From the NCBI GenBank assembly GCA_945874225.1, contig CAMCFT010000003.1, positions 119,541-183,540 of the forward strand: a stretch of DNA of 64,000 nt, written 5' to 3'. Shown here in pieces: positions 34,587 to 42,875 of this stretch. Source of the stretch: Flavobacterium psychrophilum. GTDB taxonomy: Bacteria > Bacteroidota > Bacteroidia > Flavobacteriales > Flavobacteriaceae. The position numbers were made by a program, and so were the translations under genes. Below the pieces are notes generated by a model. It was not told where the DNA came from. It did not search any database and worked only from the letters and a program-made list of their open reading frames with translations. Positions within the stretch are counted from its first letter, which is position 1. Each line of letters starts with the position of its first letter.

Positions 34587-34609
34587 CTACTATCCCGATG
34601 GGGTAATAG
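34587..34609. promoter_or_regulatory. Candidate operator at the sulfate operon start site
   Basis: An imperfect palindrome pairs CTACTATCC (34587-34595) with GGTAATAG (34602-34609), with one mismatch and one T-G. It begins about four bases after the predicted start of transcription, a repressor position. The neighbouring Rrf2 protein is the likely binder, by inference. Confidence 0.45.
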
Positions 34610-34635
34610 ATTTAAAAATAAAACACAATAAAATT

Positions 34636-35547
34636 ATGATTAAGAAATTCGTTAAAAATTTTAATGGTACCGCGGGTGTAATGCAGAACAGTTCTTTTGC
34701 CAAGCAGCTTTGGATTATTCTTCCAGTGTTTTTAATTATAGTGTTATTGACATTTTTAATTTACAATCATTATTCGGATTTTACGTGGAATGGTTTTTTA
34801 GCAGGATTTAATCAGGAGTTTTTAATCTTTTTCTTGATAGGAATTTTTGCTCAGATGGTTGACGGAACATTGGGAATGGGTTATGGCGCCACTTCTACTT
34901 CGTTTTTATTGGCTTATGGAGTTCCTCCGGCAGTCAGCAGTACCGGAGTTCACGTTGCTGAAATGTTTACTACAGGTGCATCAGCAATTTCTCATCATAG
35001 ATTTGGAAACATAAACAAAAAATTGGTAAGACACCTTTTGATTCCGGGAGTTTTAGGTTCAATTACTGGAGCATATTTACTTTCAGATGTAATTGATGGA
35101 GATGTAATCAAACCATTTATTGCAGTATATATGATTGTTTTGGCTTTTATAATTATTAGAAAAGCATTACAAAGCAATATCATAAAAAAGAAAACAAAAC
35201 ACCTTGGGTTTTTGGCTTCTTTTGGGGGCTTTATGGATGCTGTTGGAGGTGGAGGTTGGGGGCCAATTGTGACTTCAACATTGCTCGGACGCGGAAGACA
35301 TCCTCGATATACCATCGGTTCTGTGAATGCTGCTGAATTTGCAGTTTCATTTGCCAGTGGGGTGACATTTATGATTTTTGGAGGAATACAAGGATGGCAA
35401 GTAATTATTGGATTGATTTTAGGAGGCGTAATCGCTGCGCCAATTGCGGCTAAATTGGTCAATAGAATCCAAAGAAAACCAATGATGATTGCAGTCGGGA
35501 TTTTGATTATCATTTTGAGTTTAAGAACACTATCTAAATTAATATAA
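34636..35547 (+). CDS. TauE/SafE family sulfite/sulfate transporter
   Basis: The 303-residue inner-membrane protein has about eight to nine hydrophobic helices. It shows the two TauE/SafE half-repeats with MVDGTLGMGYGATSTSFLL and GFMDAVGGGGWGPIVTSTLL, both near membrane re-entry positions. As first gene of the cys operon it probably moves sulfate or a related anion. ATG 34636 is chosen because it follows the promoter and candidate operator. A TTG 135 bases upstream is in frame but precedes the promoter. Confidence 0.88.
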   Translation: MIKKFVKNFNGTAGVMQNSSFAKQLWIILPVFLIIVLLTFLIYNHYSDFTWNGFLAGFNQEFLIFFLIGIFAQMVDGTLGMGYGATSTSFLLAYGVPPAVSSTGVHVAEMFTTGASAISHHRFGNINKKLVRHLLIPGVLGSITGAYLLSDVIDGDVIKPFIAVYMIVLAFIIIRKALQSNIIKKKTKHLGFLASFGGFMDAVGGGGWGPIVTSTLLGRGRHPRYTIGSVNAAEFAVSFASGVTFMIFGGIQGWQVIIGLILGGVIAAPIAAKLVNRIQRKPMMIAVGILIIILSLRTLSKLI

Positions 35548-35557
35548 ATCCACTTTT

Positions 35558-35608
35558 CTCCCTCTGTCATTGCGAGGAACGAAGCAACTAGAGAGGGTTG
35601 GGGTGAGG
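35558..35608. repeat. Nested repeat before cysH
   Basis: A GC-rich hairpin unit (CTCCCTCT at 35558-35565 and GAGAGGGTTGGGGTGAGG at 35591-35608) is split in its loop by the other dispersed word, GTCATTGCGAGGAACGAAGC (35566-35585), the one found next to thyA. One repeat has therefore landed in another. It ends 13 bases before the cysH start. Confidence 0.75.
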
Positions 35609-35621
35609 AAAAACTATTATA

Positions 35622-36323
35622 ATGAGCACAACAATTGCAAATACGTTATCAGAAAAAACCAAAGGATTTTCTATCGAAGAAACCCTTGCTTTTTTGGCGA
35701 ATGAATACAAAGGAAAAGTGATTTTTTCAACTTCTTTTGGACAGGAAGACCAAGTGATTACGGCTTTAATAGCCACAAATGATTTACCAATTACCATTTT
35801 TACGTTGGACACAGGCAGATTATTTCAGGAAACCTACGATGTTTTTCACAAGACATTGAAAAAATACAAGAAAGAAATCAAGGTTTATTTCCCAGAAGCT
35901 TCGGCTGTGGAGAAATTATTGGAAGAAAAAGGTCCAAACAGTTTCTACGATTCAGTCGAAAACAGAAAAGAATGTTGTTTCATTCGAAAAGTGGCGCCTT
36001 TGACCAAAGCTTTGAAAGGAAATGCCATTTGGATTACAGGTTTACGCGCCGAACAATCCGAAAACAGAAATGACTTAGCGCTTTTTGAATATGATGCCCA
36101 TTTTGATATCATAAAATTCAATCCATTGTTAAAATGGACATTGAAAGAAGTTGAAGACTATTTAGAAAAAAATAATGTGCCACAAAATACACTTCATAAA
36201 CAAGGATTTGTAAGCATTGGATGTGCGCCTTGTACCAGAGCAATCACTGCTGACGAAGATATTCGAGCCGGAAGATGGTGGTGGGAATCGAGTCATAAAG
36301 AATGTGGCTTGCACCAAAAATAA
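35622..36323 (+). CDS. cysH: Assimilatory APS reductase (CysH family)
   Basis: The 233-residue enzyme reduces activated sulfate to sulfite. PP-loop-type VIFSTSFGQEDQVI comes first. The paired cysteines of a [4Fe-4S] cluster follow: KECCFIRKVAPL near residue 111 and GCAPCTRAI near 195. Then comes the C-terminal ECGLHQK catalytic Cys. The CC...CxxC pattern marks the APS-using, Fe-S branch, which fits the absence of an APS kinase gene here. It belongs to the operon TauE-cysH-cysD-cysN-sulfite reductase-cobA-cysG. Confidence 0.95.
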   Translation: MSTTIANTLSEKTKGFSIEETLAFLANEYKGKVIFSTSFGQEDQVITALIATNDLPITIFTLDTGRLFQETYDVFHKTLKKYKKEIKVYFPEASAVEKLLEEKGPNSFYDSVENRKECCFIRKVAPLTKALKGNAIWITGLRAEQSENRNDLALFEYDAHFDIIKFNPLLKWTLKEVEDYLEKNNVPQNTLHKQGFVSIGCAPCTRAITADEDIRAGRWWWESSHKECGLHQK

Positions 36324-36397
36324 TCAAGAATTATAAATTATGAATGATTGTTAGAATCTTTAAATTTTTCAATCATTTAAATCTTTAAATATAAAAA

Positions 36398-37297
36398 ATG
36401 AGTTCCATATTAAAAACAAATGCTTTAGAAAGCGAAGCGATTTACATATTCAGAGAAGTAATTTCTCAGTTTGACAAACCAGTTTTGCTTTTCTCTGGTG
36501 GAAAAGATTCGATTACATTGGTGCGTTTGGCGCAAAAAGCTTTCTTTCCTGCAAAGATTCCGTTTCCATTGTTACACGTTGACACAGGACACAATTTTCC
36601 TGAAACAATTGAATTTAGAGACAGATTAGTGGCCGAATTAGGTTTGGAATTAATTGTTCGTAATGTACAAGATTCAATCAATGAAGGAAAAGTAATTGAA
36701 GAAACAGGCCGTTATTCAAGCCGAAATATGCTACAAACCACTACACTTTTAGATGCAATTGAAGAATTTAAATTTGATGCTTGCATTGGTGGCGCTCGTC
36801 GTGATGAAGAAAAAGCGAGAGCCAAAGAACGTATTTTTTCGGTTCGTGATGACTTTGGTCAGTGGGACGAAAAAAATCAACGCCCGGAATTATTTGATTT
36901 ATTGAATGGAAAAATTGAAAATGGTCAAAACGTTCGTGTTTTCCCAATTTCGAACTGGACAGAATTAGACGTGTGGAGTTACATCGAACAAGAAGAAATC
37001 GAAATCCCATCAATATATTTTTCACACAAGCGTAAAGTGTTTTTGAGAGACGGTATGATTTGGTCACATTCTCCATTCGTTTACCAAGAAGAAGACGAAG
37101 CTGTCGAAGAAAGAATTGTTCGTTTTAGAACAGTAGGAGATATGAGTTGTACTGCAGCTGTCGAATCGTATGCTGCAACAATTGCAGAGGTAGTTGGCGA
37201 AATCAGGACTTCGACAATTTCAGAAAGAGGCGCCAGAATTGATGATAAACGCTCGGAAGCAGCAATGGAGAAAAGAAAACAACAAGGTTATTTTTAG
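36398..37297 (+). CDS. cysD: Sulfate adenylyltransferase subunit 2
   Basis: The 299-residue subunit forms APS from sulfate and ATP together with the GTPase CysN. The PP-loop is LLFSGGKDSITLVRLAQKA, followed by LLHVDTGHNFPE and the ACIGGARRDEEKARAKER motif. Length matches E. coli CysD. The short upstream gap holds an inverted repeat (AATGATTG at 36343-36350 and CAATCATT at 36370-36377). The gap to cysN holds a mirror pair of GC-rich hairpins. Confidence 0.97.
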   Translation: MSSILKTNALESEAIYIFREVISQFDKPVLLFSGGKDSITLVRLAQKAFFPAKIPFPLLHVDTGHNFPETIEFRDRLVAELGLELIVRNVQDSINEGKVIEETGRYSSRNMLQTTTLLDAIEEFKFDACIGGARRDEEKARAKERIFSVRDDFGQWDEKNQRPELFDLLNGKIENGQNVRVFPISNWTELDVWSYIEQEEIEIPSIYFSHKRKVFLRDGMIWSHSPFVYQEEDEAVEERIVRFRTVGDMSCTAAVESYAATIAEVVGEIRTSTISERGARIDDKRSEAAMEKRKQQGYF

Positions 37298-37300
37298 AAT

Positions 37301-37469
37301 CCTCACCCCAGCCCACTCCAAAGGAGAGGGAGTTGAAACCGGATTAGTATTCGTTTTAATTTTTGGGAAATGAAATGCAAAAAGAGGCAATAAAATAATT
37401 GAATTATAATAAGGTATAACAACATTTCCAGACTCGGCTCCCTCTCCTTCGGAGAGGGCTGGGGTGAGG
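37301..37469. repeat. Mirror pair of GC-rich hairpins between cysD and cysN
   Basis: A reverse copy (37301-37332, starting CCTCACCCCAGCCC) lies three bases after the cysD stop. A forward copy (37435-37469, ending GGGCTGGGGTGAGG) lies 16 bases before the cysN start. Each copy folds on itself, and the two copies could pair with each other over about 30 bases across a 100-base AT-rich loop. Confidence 0.8.
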
Positions 37470-37485
37470 ATAAATTTAAAAGAAT

Positions 37486-38730
37486 ATGGAAGTTTTAAAA
37501 ATAGCAACAGCAGGAAGTGTAGATGATGGAAAGAGCACATTAATCGGACGATTATTGTATGATACAAAATCGTTGACTACCGATAAAATTGAAGCAATAG
37601 AAAGAAGTAGCAAGCAAAAAGGTTATGATTATCTTGATTTCTCATTGGCTACCGACGGTTTGGTTGCTGAGCGTGAACAAGGAATTACGATTGACGTGGC
37701 ACATATTTACTTTTCGACAGCTAAGAAAAGTTACATTATTGCCGATACGCCAGGTCACGTTGAATATACAAGAAATATGGTTACCGGAGCTTCGACATCG
37801 CAAGTTTCAATTATTTTGATTGATGCTCGAAAAGGAGTTATTGAGCAAACCTATCGTCACTTTTTTATCAATAATTTATTGCGTGTAAAAGAAGTGATTG
37901 TTGCAGTAAACAAAATGGATTTGGTTGATTATTCCGAAGAAGTGTACAACAAAATCAAAGCCGATTTTCAAGCCTTGAATGCCAAAAGCACTTTCAAAGA
38001 ACAAGTGGTAAGTTACATTCCTTTAAGTGCTATCAATGGTGGGAATGTGGTGGATAAATCTAAAAATATGCCTTGGTACACTGGACAAACTGTTTTGGAG
38101 CATTTAGAAGGTTTAGAACCAAAAGATGTTTTCGAAAAAGGAGAAGTTCGTTTCCCGGTTCAAACGGTGATCAGACCAAAAACCGAAGAATACCACGATT
38201 TTAGAGGATACGCTGGAAAATTATACGGAAATAACATCAAAGTTGGTGATGCGGTAACCGTGCTTCCTTCATTAACCGAATCGAAAGTTTCGAAAATTCA
38301 CTTTTTCGACAAACAATTTGACGAAGCCACGGCAGGTTCTTCTATAGTTTTAGAATTGGAAAATGACATCAACGTGACTCGCGGAGATATGATTGTAAAA
38401 TCAGGCGAATTGCCAAGAATAGAGAAAGATATCAATACCACAATTTGTTGGATGGATAGCAAAAAGCTGGTAGCAGGAACAAAATACATCGTTCAGCATA
38501 ACACGAATCGTGTTTTGGCCAAAATAGATAGTGTGAAAAATACAATTTCTACTGATTATTCAGGGACAAAAGAAGCGACTCAATTGAGCATTAATGAAAT
38601 CGGCGAAGTCAATATTAAGTTAAGCAAAGCTTTGTATTTTGACGCTTACAATCATAACAAATCAAATGGAGCTTTTATCTTGATAGATGTGGCAACCAAC
38701 ACAACCGCAGGGGTTGGATTTATAAAATAG
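37486..38730 (+). CDS. cysN: Sulfate adenylyltransferase subunit 1 (GTPase)
   Basis: The 414-residue EF-Tu-like GTPase drives APS formation with CysD. G1 is GSVDDGKSTLIGRLLYD, the G3 region DTPGHVEY and G4 NKMD, with the beta-barrel domains following. It has no C-terminal APS kinase domain (no CysC fusion). This agrees with an APS-reducing pathway. It is shorter than E. coli CysN (475) mainly at the ends. Mirror repeats flank it on both sides. Confidence 0.96.
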   Translation: MEVLKIATAGSVDDGKSTLIGRLLYDTKSLTTDKIEAIERSSKQKGYDYLDFSLATDGLVAEREQGITIDVAHIYFSTAKKSYIIADTPGHVEYTRNMVTGASTSQVSIILIDARKGVIEQTYRHFFINNLLRVKEVIVAVNKMDLVDYSEEVYNKIKADFQALNAKSTFKEQVVSYIPLSAINGGNVVDKSKNMPWYTGQTVLEHLEGLEPKDVFEKGEVRFPVQTVIRPKTEEYHDFRGYAGKLYGNNIKVGDAVTVLPSLTESKVSKIHFFDKQFDEATAGSSIVLELENDINVTRGDMIVKSGELPRIEKDINTTICWMDSKKLVAGTKYIVQHNTNRVLAKIDSVKNTISTDYSGTKEATQLSINEIGEVNIKLSKALYFDAYNHNKSNGAFILIDVATNTTAGVGFIK

Positions 38731-38879
38731 TCCCCTCCCCAGCCCTCCCCGAAGGGGAGGGAGCCAAAGCCGGATAAATGTTTGTTTTGAGTTTTGGAAA
38801 TTAGAATAATAAACAAATATTAAAATATAAAAACATATCAGACTCGACACCCCCTCCTTCGGAGGGGGCTGGGGGGAGG
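38731..38879. repeat. Mirror pair of GC-rich hairpins between cysN and sulfite reductase
   Basis: A reverse copy (38731-38765, core CCCTCCCCGAAGGGGAGGG) begins at the base after the cysN stop. A forward copy (38846-38879, core CCCCCTCCTTCGGAGGGGG) ends 15 bases before the next start. The arm sequences differ from the cysD-cysN pair but remain complementary within each copy. Confidence 0.8.
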
Positions 38880-38894
38880 ATCAAAATAGTTTAA

Positions 38895-40985
38895 ATGGAA
38901 AGTTTTAGAACAGAAATAGAGAATCCGCTGGTGCAAAAGGACATCATTGATTTAGAGAGAAAAATTGCTTTATTCCGTGACGGGAAAATTGACGAGGAAC
39001 GTTTCCGCAGCTTACGTTTAGCGCGTGGTGTTTATGGTCAGCGTCAGGAAGGCGTTCAAATGATTCGTATCAAATTGCCTTTTGGTAAAGTATCGAGTGA
39101 GCAATTAGTGCGAATTTCAGATGTTTCGGATGAATATTCTAGAGGTCGTTTGCATATCACAACCCGTCAGGATATCCAAATCCATTTTGTAAGTTTGGAT
39201 AGAACTCCTGAACTTTGGGCCGAATTAGAAAAAAGCGACATCACACTTCGTGAAGCTTGTGGTAACGCGGTACGAAATATTACGGCTAGCGAAACAGCGG
39301 GAATCGATATTAACGAACCTTTTGACGTTTCGCCTTATGCGTATGCTTTGTTCCAGTTTTTCTTAAGAAATCCAGTTTGTCAGGAAATGGGACGTAAATT
39401 CAAAATATCATTTTCATCTTCTGATAAAGATACCGCTTTGAGTTATTTACACGATTTAGGTTTTATTCCTAAAATTGTAAACGGCGAAAGAGGATTTAAA
39501 GTAATGATTGGTGGCGGATTAGGTTCTCAGCCACATCACGCCGAATTATTATCGGAATTTATTCCCGTAAACCAAATTATCCCAACAACAGAAGGGGTTT
39601 TAAGAATATTCGATCGTTTTGGTGAAAGAAACAAACGTTTGAAAGCACGTATGAAATTCTTAATCAAAGATTTAGGAAGAGATGCGTTTTTGAAATTGGT
39701 TGAAGAAGAGAAAAAAGCCTTGGCTTACCAAACGGTTGAAATCGATACGACTGCTTTTGATGCTCCGATTGCCGAACCTTTATTGGTGGCTCCAAAAGTA
39801 GAAATAACAGATGTTGCCGCTTTTGAAGCTTGGAAAAAATCGAATGTTATTCAACAAAAACAAGCCGGATATGTAGCCATTGGAATCAAAGTTTCATTAG
39901 GTGATTTCTACACAGATAAAGCAAGATTATTAGCCGATTTGATTAAAAATTATGGAGCGAATGAATTGCGTTTTTCATTGAGACAAGACATTCTTATTCG
40001 TAACATAAAACAGGACAATTTAGTCTTCTTTTACCAAGAATTGGCCAAACTAGATTTCGTTACTTTAGGATATAATTCTACTGCCGATATTACTGCTTGT
40101 CCGGGAACAGATACTTGTAATCTTGGGATTGCGAGCAGCACAGGAATTGCAACGGAACTAGAAAGAGTTTTGGCTACAGAATATCCACAATACAATAATA
40201 ATCATGGAATTACTATCAAAATTAGTGGTTGTATGAATGCTTGCGGACAACACAATATGGCAGAAATTGGTTTTCAAGGAATGTCAATCAATTCAGGAAA
40301 ATTAGTAGCTCCGGCACTTCAAGTCTTATTGGGTGGCGGAAATTTAGGAAATGGCGAAGGCAGATTTGCTGATAAAGTAATCAAAATTCCTAGTCGACGT
40401 GGCCCAGAAGCCTTGCGTTCTATTCTGAATGATTTCGAAGCGAATGCAAACGGACTATCCTTTTTGGGTTATTACGATGCCAAAGGAGAAAATTATTTCT
40501 TCGAATTATTAAAACCACTCGCTGATATCACGAATCTTACTGAAGCTGATTTTGTAGATTGGGGAAATGCCGACAACTATGTAAAAGCTATTGGTGTGGG
40601 CGAATGCGCCGGTGTTGTAATTGATTTAGTGACCACATTGATATACGAGGCCAAAGACAAAATGACTTTCGCAGCCGAAGCTTTCGACGATAAAAATTGG
40701 GCAGATGCAATCTACCTAACTTATGCAGGTTTTGTAAATGGTGCCAAAGCATTATTGCTTTCGGAAAACGAAAAAACAAATCATCACGCAGGAATCATCG
40801 ATTTGTTCGACACTGTTTTTACTGCGGCAAACAAAATCGAATTGAAATCGACTTTCAGAGAATTGGTTTACCAAATTAACCAAAACGAACCTTCGGAAGC
40901 CTTTTCAAAAAGTTATATTCAAGATGCAACAGCATTTTTCGAAGCAATAGAATTATACAGAGCCAAAGATTTAGCAAATGAATAA
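38895..40985 (+). CDS. Siroheme nitrite/sulfite reductase with C-terminal HEPN domain
   Basis: The 696-residue protein has the duplicated nitrite/sulfite reductase fold in residues 1 to about 565. GRLHITTRQDIQIHFV is in the first half. The Fe-S/siroheme cysteines are in TACPGTDTCNLGIAS (about 400) and KISGCMNACGQHNMAEIG (about 445). It should reduce sulfite to sulfide. After it, residues about 575-696 form a helical HEPN-like domain (YLTYAGFVNGAKALLLSENE, HHAGIIDLFDTVF). HEPN domains are often RNases or nucleotide-binding. Its role here is unknown. The stop overlaps the cobA start by eight bases. Ferredoxin is the probable donor. Confidence 0.92.
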   Translation: MESFRTEIENPLVQKDIIDLERKIALFRDGKIDEERFRSLRLARGVYGQRQEGVQMIRIKLPFGKVSSEQLVRISDVSDEYSRGRLHITTRQDIQIHFVSLDRTPELWAELEKSDITLREACGNAVRNITASETAGIDINEPFDVSPYAYALFQFFLRNPVCQEMGRKFKISFSSSDKDTALSYLHDLGFIPKIVNGERGFKVMIGGGLGSQPHHAELLSEFIPVNQIIPTTEGVLRIFDRFGERNKRLKARMKFLIKDLGRDAFLKLVEEEKKALAYQTVEIDTTAFDAPIAEPLLVAPKVEITDVAAFEAWKKSNVIQQKQAGYVAIGIKVSLGDFYTDKARLLADLIKNYGANELRFSLRQDILIRNIKQDNLVFFYQELAKLDFVTLGYNSTADITACPGTDTCNLGIASSTGIATELERVLATEYPQYNNNHGITIKISGCMNACGQHNMAEIGFQGMSINSGKLVAPALQVLLGGGNLGNGEGRFADKVIKIPSRRGPEALRSILNDFEANANGLSFLGYYDAKGENYFFELLKPLADITNLTEADFVDWGNADNYVKAIGVGECAGVVIDLVTTLIYEAKDKMTFAAEAFDDKNWADAIYLTYAGFVNGAKALLLSENEKTNHHAGIIDLFDTVFTAANKIELKSTFRELVYQINQNEPSEAFSKSYIQDATAFFEAIELYRAKDLANE

Positions 40986-41760
40986 AATTGTAAAACCAAG
41001 AGTAACTTTAGTAGGCGCTGGTCCTGGCGATCCGGATTTGCTTACCATCAAAGGAGCAAAAGCGCTTGCCGATGCCAATGTGGTTTTGTATGATGCTTTG
41101 GCAAACGAAGAAATATTGACGTATGCACCCAAAAAATCCATCAAGATATTTGTTGGAAAAAGAAAAGGTTGTCACGAATATTCGCAAGATCAAATCAATC
41201 AATTGATTGTTGACAATGCGCTGACTTACGGAAATGTGGTGCGACTAAAAGGTGGCGATCCATTTATTTTTGGTCGCGGAAGCGAAGAAATCGAATACAT
41301 TGAAAGTTTCGGAATCCCTACATCTGTTGTTCCAGGAATTTCTTCCTCGATAGCCGTTCCTGCAAATCAGGGAATTTCGTTGACTAAAAGAGGTGTTTCC
41401 GAAAGTTTTTGGGTAATCACTGGCACAACTTCCGACAGAAAATTGTCCAAAGATGTTGCTCTTGCAGCACAATCATCGGCAACTGTCGTGGTTTTGATGG
41501 GAATGAGTAAACTCGAACAAATTGTAGCGCTTTTCCAAAGCGAATCCAAAGGTGAAACTCCGGTTGCAATTATCCAAAACGGAACAATGCCCAACGAAAA
41601 AATAGGAATTGGAACGATAAATTCTATTTCACAAGTCGTAAAAGAAAATAATTTAAGTTCTCCTGCGATTATTGTAATTGGCGAAGTAGTAAGAAAAAGC
41701 AACAAGTTGAAAAATTTCAACGAAAAATTTGCCTCCAATAAAGTTTGCGCAAGAGAATAA
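40978..41760 (+). CDS. cobA: Uroporphyrinogen-III C-methyltransferase
   Basis: The 260-residue enzyme methylates uroporphyrinogen III twice with SAM to give precorrin-2, the first step to siroheme. The motifs VGAGPGDPDLLTIKGAKAL and VVRLKGGDPFIFGRG, and GISSSIAVPANQGISLTKRG are complete. It overlaps the sulfite reductase gene by eight bases and supplies its cofactor together with the following cysG-type gene. Length is normal for the single-domain form. Confidence 0.97.
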   Translation: MNKIVKPRVTLVGAGPGDPDLLTIKGAKALADANVVLYDALANEEILTYAPKKSIKIFVGKRKGCHEYSQDQINQLIVDNALTYGNVVRLKGGDPFIFGRGSEEIEYIESFGIPTSVVPGISSSIAVPANQGISLTKRGVSESFWVITGTTSDRKLSKDVALAAQSSATVVVLMGMSKLEQIVALFQSESKGETPVAIIQNGTMPNEKIGIGTINSISQVVKENNLSSPAIIVIGEVVRKSNKLKNFNEKFASNKVCARE

Positions 41761-41932
41761 TCCCCACCCCAGCCCTCCCCAAAGGAGAGGGAGCTAGGAA
41801 AGGGAAAAAATATGACAAATTCCCAGTTTCACCAGACCTCTTTTAGAGAGGGAAAATAAAATGAAGAAAAACGAGTTACATTCCAACGCTCAAGACTCGG
41901 CTCCCTCTCCTTTGGAGAGGGCCGGGGAGAGG
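41761..41932. repeat. Mirror pair of GC-rich hairpins around the cobA-cysG junction
   Basis: A reverse copy (41761-41795) begins immediately after the cobA stop. The forward copy (41896-41932, core CCCTCTCCTTTGGAGAGGG) lies inside the first codons of the next gene. Confidence 0.8.
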
Positions 41933-42502
41933 AATGAACTATACCCAATTTTCCTAAAACTACACCAACTCAATGTGCTCATTGTTGGTGGAGGAAGCGT
42001 AGGTTTGGAAAAATTATCGTTCTTGTTAAAATCAAGTCCAAATGCCAATGTTGAAGTAGTTGCAATGCATTTTTTACCAGAACTTTTGGCCTTGGCCGAA
42101 AAGCATAATGTAATAATTACCCATTCAAAGTTCAAGAAAAAAATGCTCAAAAAACGACATATGGTTATCGCTTGCACCGATGATTTGAAAGTCAACAAGC
42201 GAGTGTACGATTTATCCAGAAAAAGATACTTGATTTGCAACATCGCAGATACGCCACCATTGTGTGATTTTTATTTAGGCGGAATCGTTACCAAAGGAAA
42301 CGTGAAAATCGCTATTTCTACCAACGGAAAATCACCAACAACTGCCAAAAGATTACGCGAATTCTTCGAAGAAATAATCCCGGACGACATCAATTCAATG
42401 GTCGAAAATCTGAATGAATACCGCAAAACCCTAAAAGGTGATTTTCAGGAGAAAGTTGATAAAATGAACGAAATCACCCAATCGTTAAAGGGCAAACAAT
42501 AA
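41861..42502 (+). CDS. cysG: Precorrin-2 dehydrogenase / sirohydrochlorin ferrochelatase
   Basis: The 213-residue protein corresponds to the N-terminal half of CysG or to yeast Met8: NAD-dependent oxidation of precorrin-2 and iron insertion to make siroheme. The Rossmann motif is VLIVGGGSVGLEKL, followed by VIACTDDLKVNKRVYDL, CNIADTPPLCDFYLGG and IAISTNGKSPTTAKRLREF. Odd: residues about 12-25 (DSAPSPLERAGER) are translated from a GC-rich repeat between a short new start (MKKNELHSNAQ) and the conserved body ELYPIFLKLHQLNV. No other in-frame start is available, so the repeat is really coding. Confidence 0.92.
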   Translation: MKKNELHSNAQDSAPSPLERAGERNELYPIFLKLHQLNVLIVGGGSVGLEKLSFLLKSSPNANVEVVAMHFLPELLALAEKHNVIITHSKFKKKMLKKRHMVIACTDDLKVNKRVYDLSRKRYLICNIADTPPLCDFYLGGIVTKGNVKIAISTNGKSPTTAKRLREFFEEIIPDDINSMVENLNEYRKTLKGDFQEKVDKMNEITQSLKGKQ

Positions 42503-42572
42503 AATATACCTTGAATATTTGCAATTAATCGCGCTATGTACGTACTTTGCAGCGTTCATACATTTATTGATT

Positions 42573-42673
42573 GTTATCACGAAAGGCGGAGGGAAAGACC
42601 CGATGAAACCTTAGCAACCCTTTATCTGTAAAGAAGGTGCTACATTCTGTCCCAATTATCGGGAAAAGATAAC
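42573..42673 (+). ncRNA. SAM-I (S-box) riboswitch upstream of metH
   Basis: The core AGGGAAAGACCCGATGAAAC, CTTAGCAACCC, GAAGGTGCTACATTCTGTCC and AAAAGATAAC is in the canonical order. P1 pairs GTTATC (42573-42578) with GATAAC (42668-42673). It is 200 bases upstream of the homocysteine methyltransferase start. A repeat element with a large palindrome lies between. The expression platform is unclear: a weak GAGA/TCTC hairpin with TTTTT follows at about 42677-42697. Confidence 0.93.
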
Positions 42674-42740
42674 CACGAGAAATCCTCTCACTTTTTACGA
42701 TAACATTACAATTTTTTGAAACAGCAGCTTTTTTTGGAGC

Positions 42741-42833
42741 TATTTCCTGCTGTACGTTGCAATCTTTTTTATACCTGACAGGTTTTAAAAACCTGTCAGG
42801 TATAAAAAAGGATTTCCTCTTCCATCAGGGCTA
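42741..42833. repeat. Dispersed structured repeat, copy B, with 45-base palindrome
   Basis: The same ends as the copy at 15605-15743 enclose a perfect palindrome at 42765-42809: 22-base arms around one A, core ATACCTGACAGG and CCTGTCAGGTAT. The flanking AATC and GGATT extend the stem. It lies between the riboswitch and metH and would form a very stable hairpin in the leader. A related degenerate palindrome follows metF. Confidence 0.7.
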
Positions 42834-42875
42834 GTCAGAAAATGCGATGAACATTTAGAATTTTAAAAAACCAAT

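Noticed and set aside
34501..34635. Longer TauE/SafE protein starting at a TTG
   Set aside because: The extension precedes the predicted promoter and operator, so it would not be in the transcript.
42765..42809. The 45-base palindrome as the terminator of the metH riboswitch
   Set aside because: It is followed by A's and not T's on the coding strand and belongs to a dispersed repeat. A terminator role is not supported.
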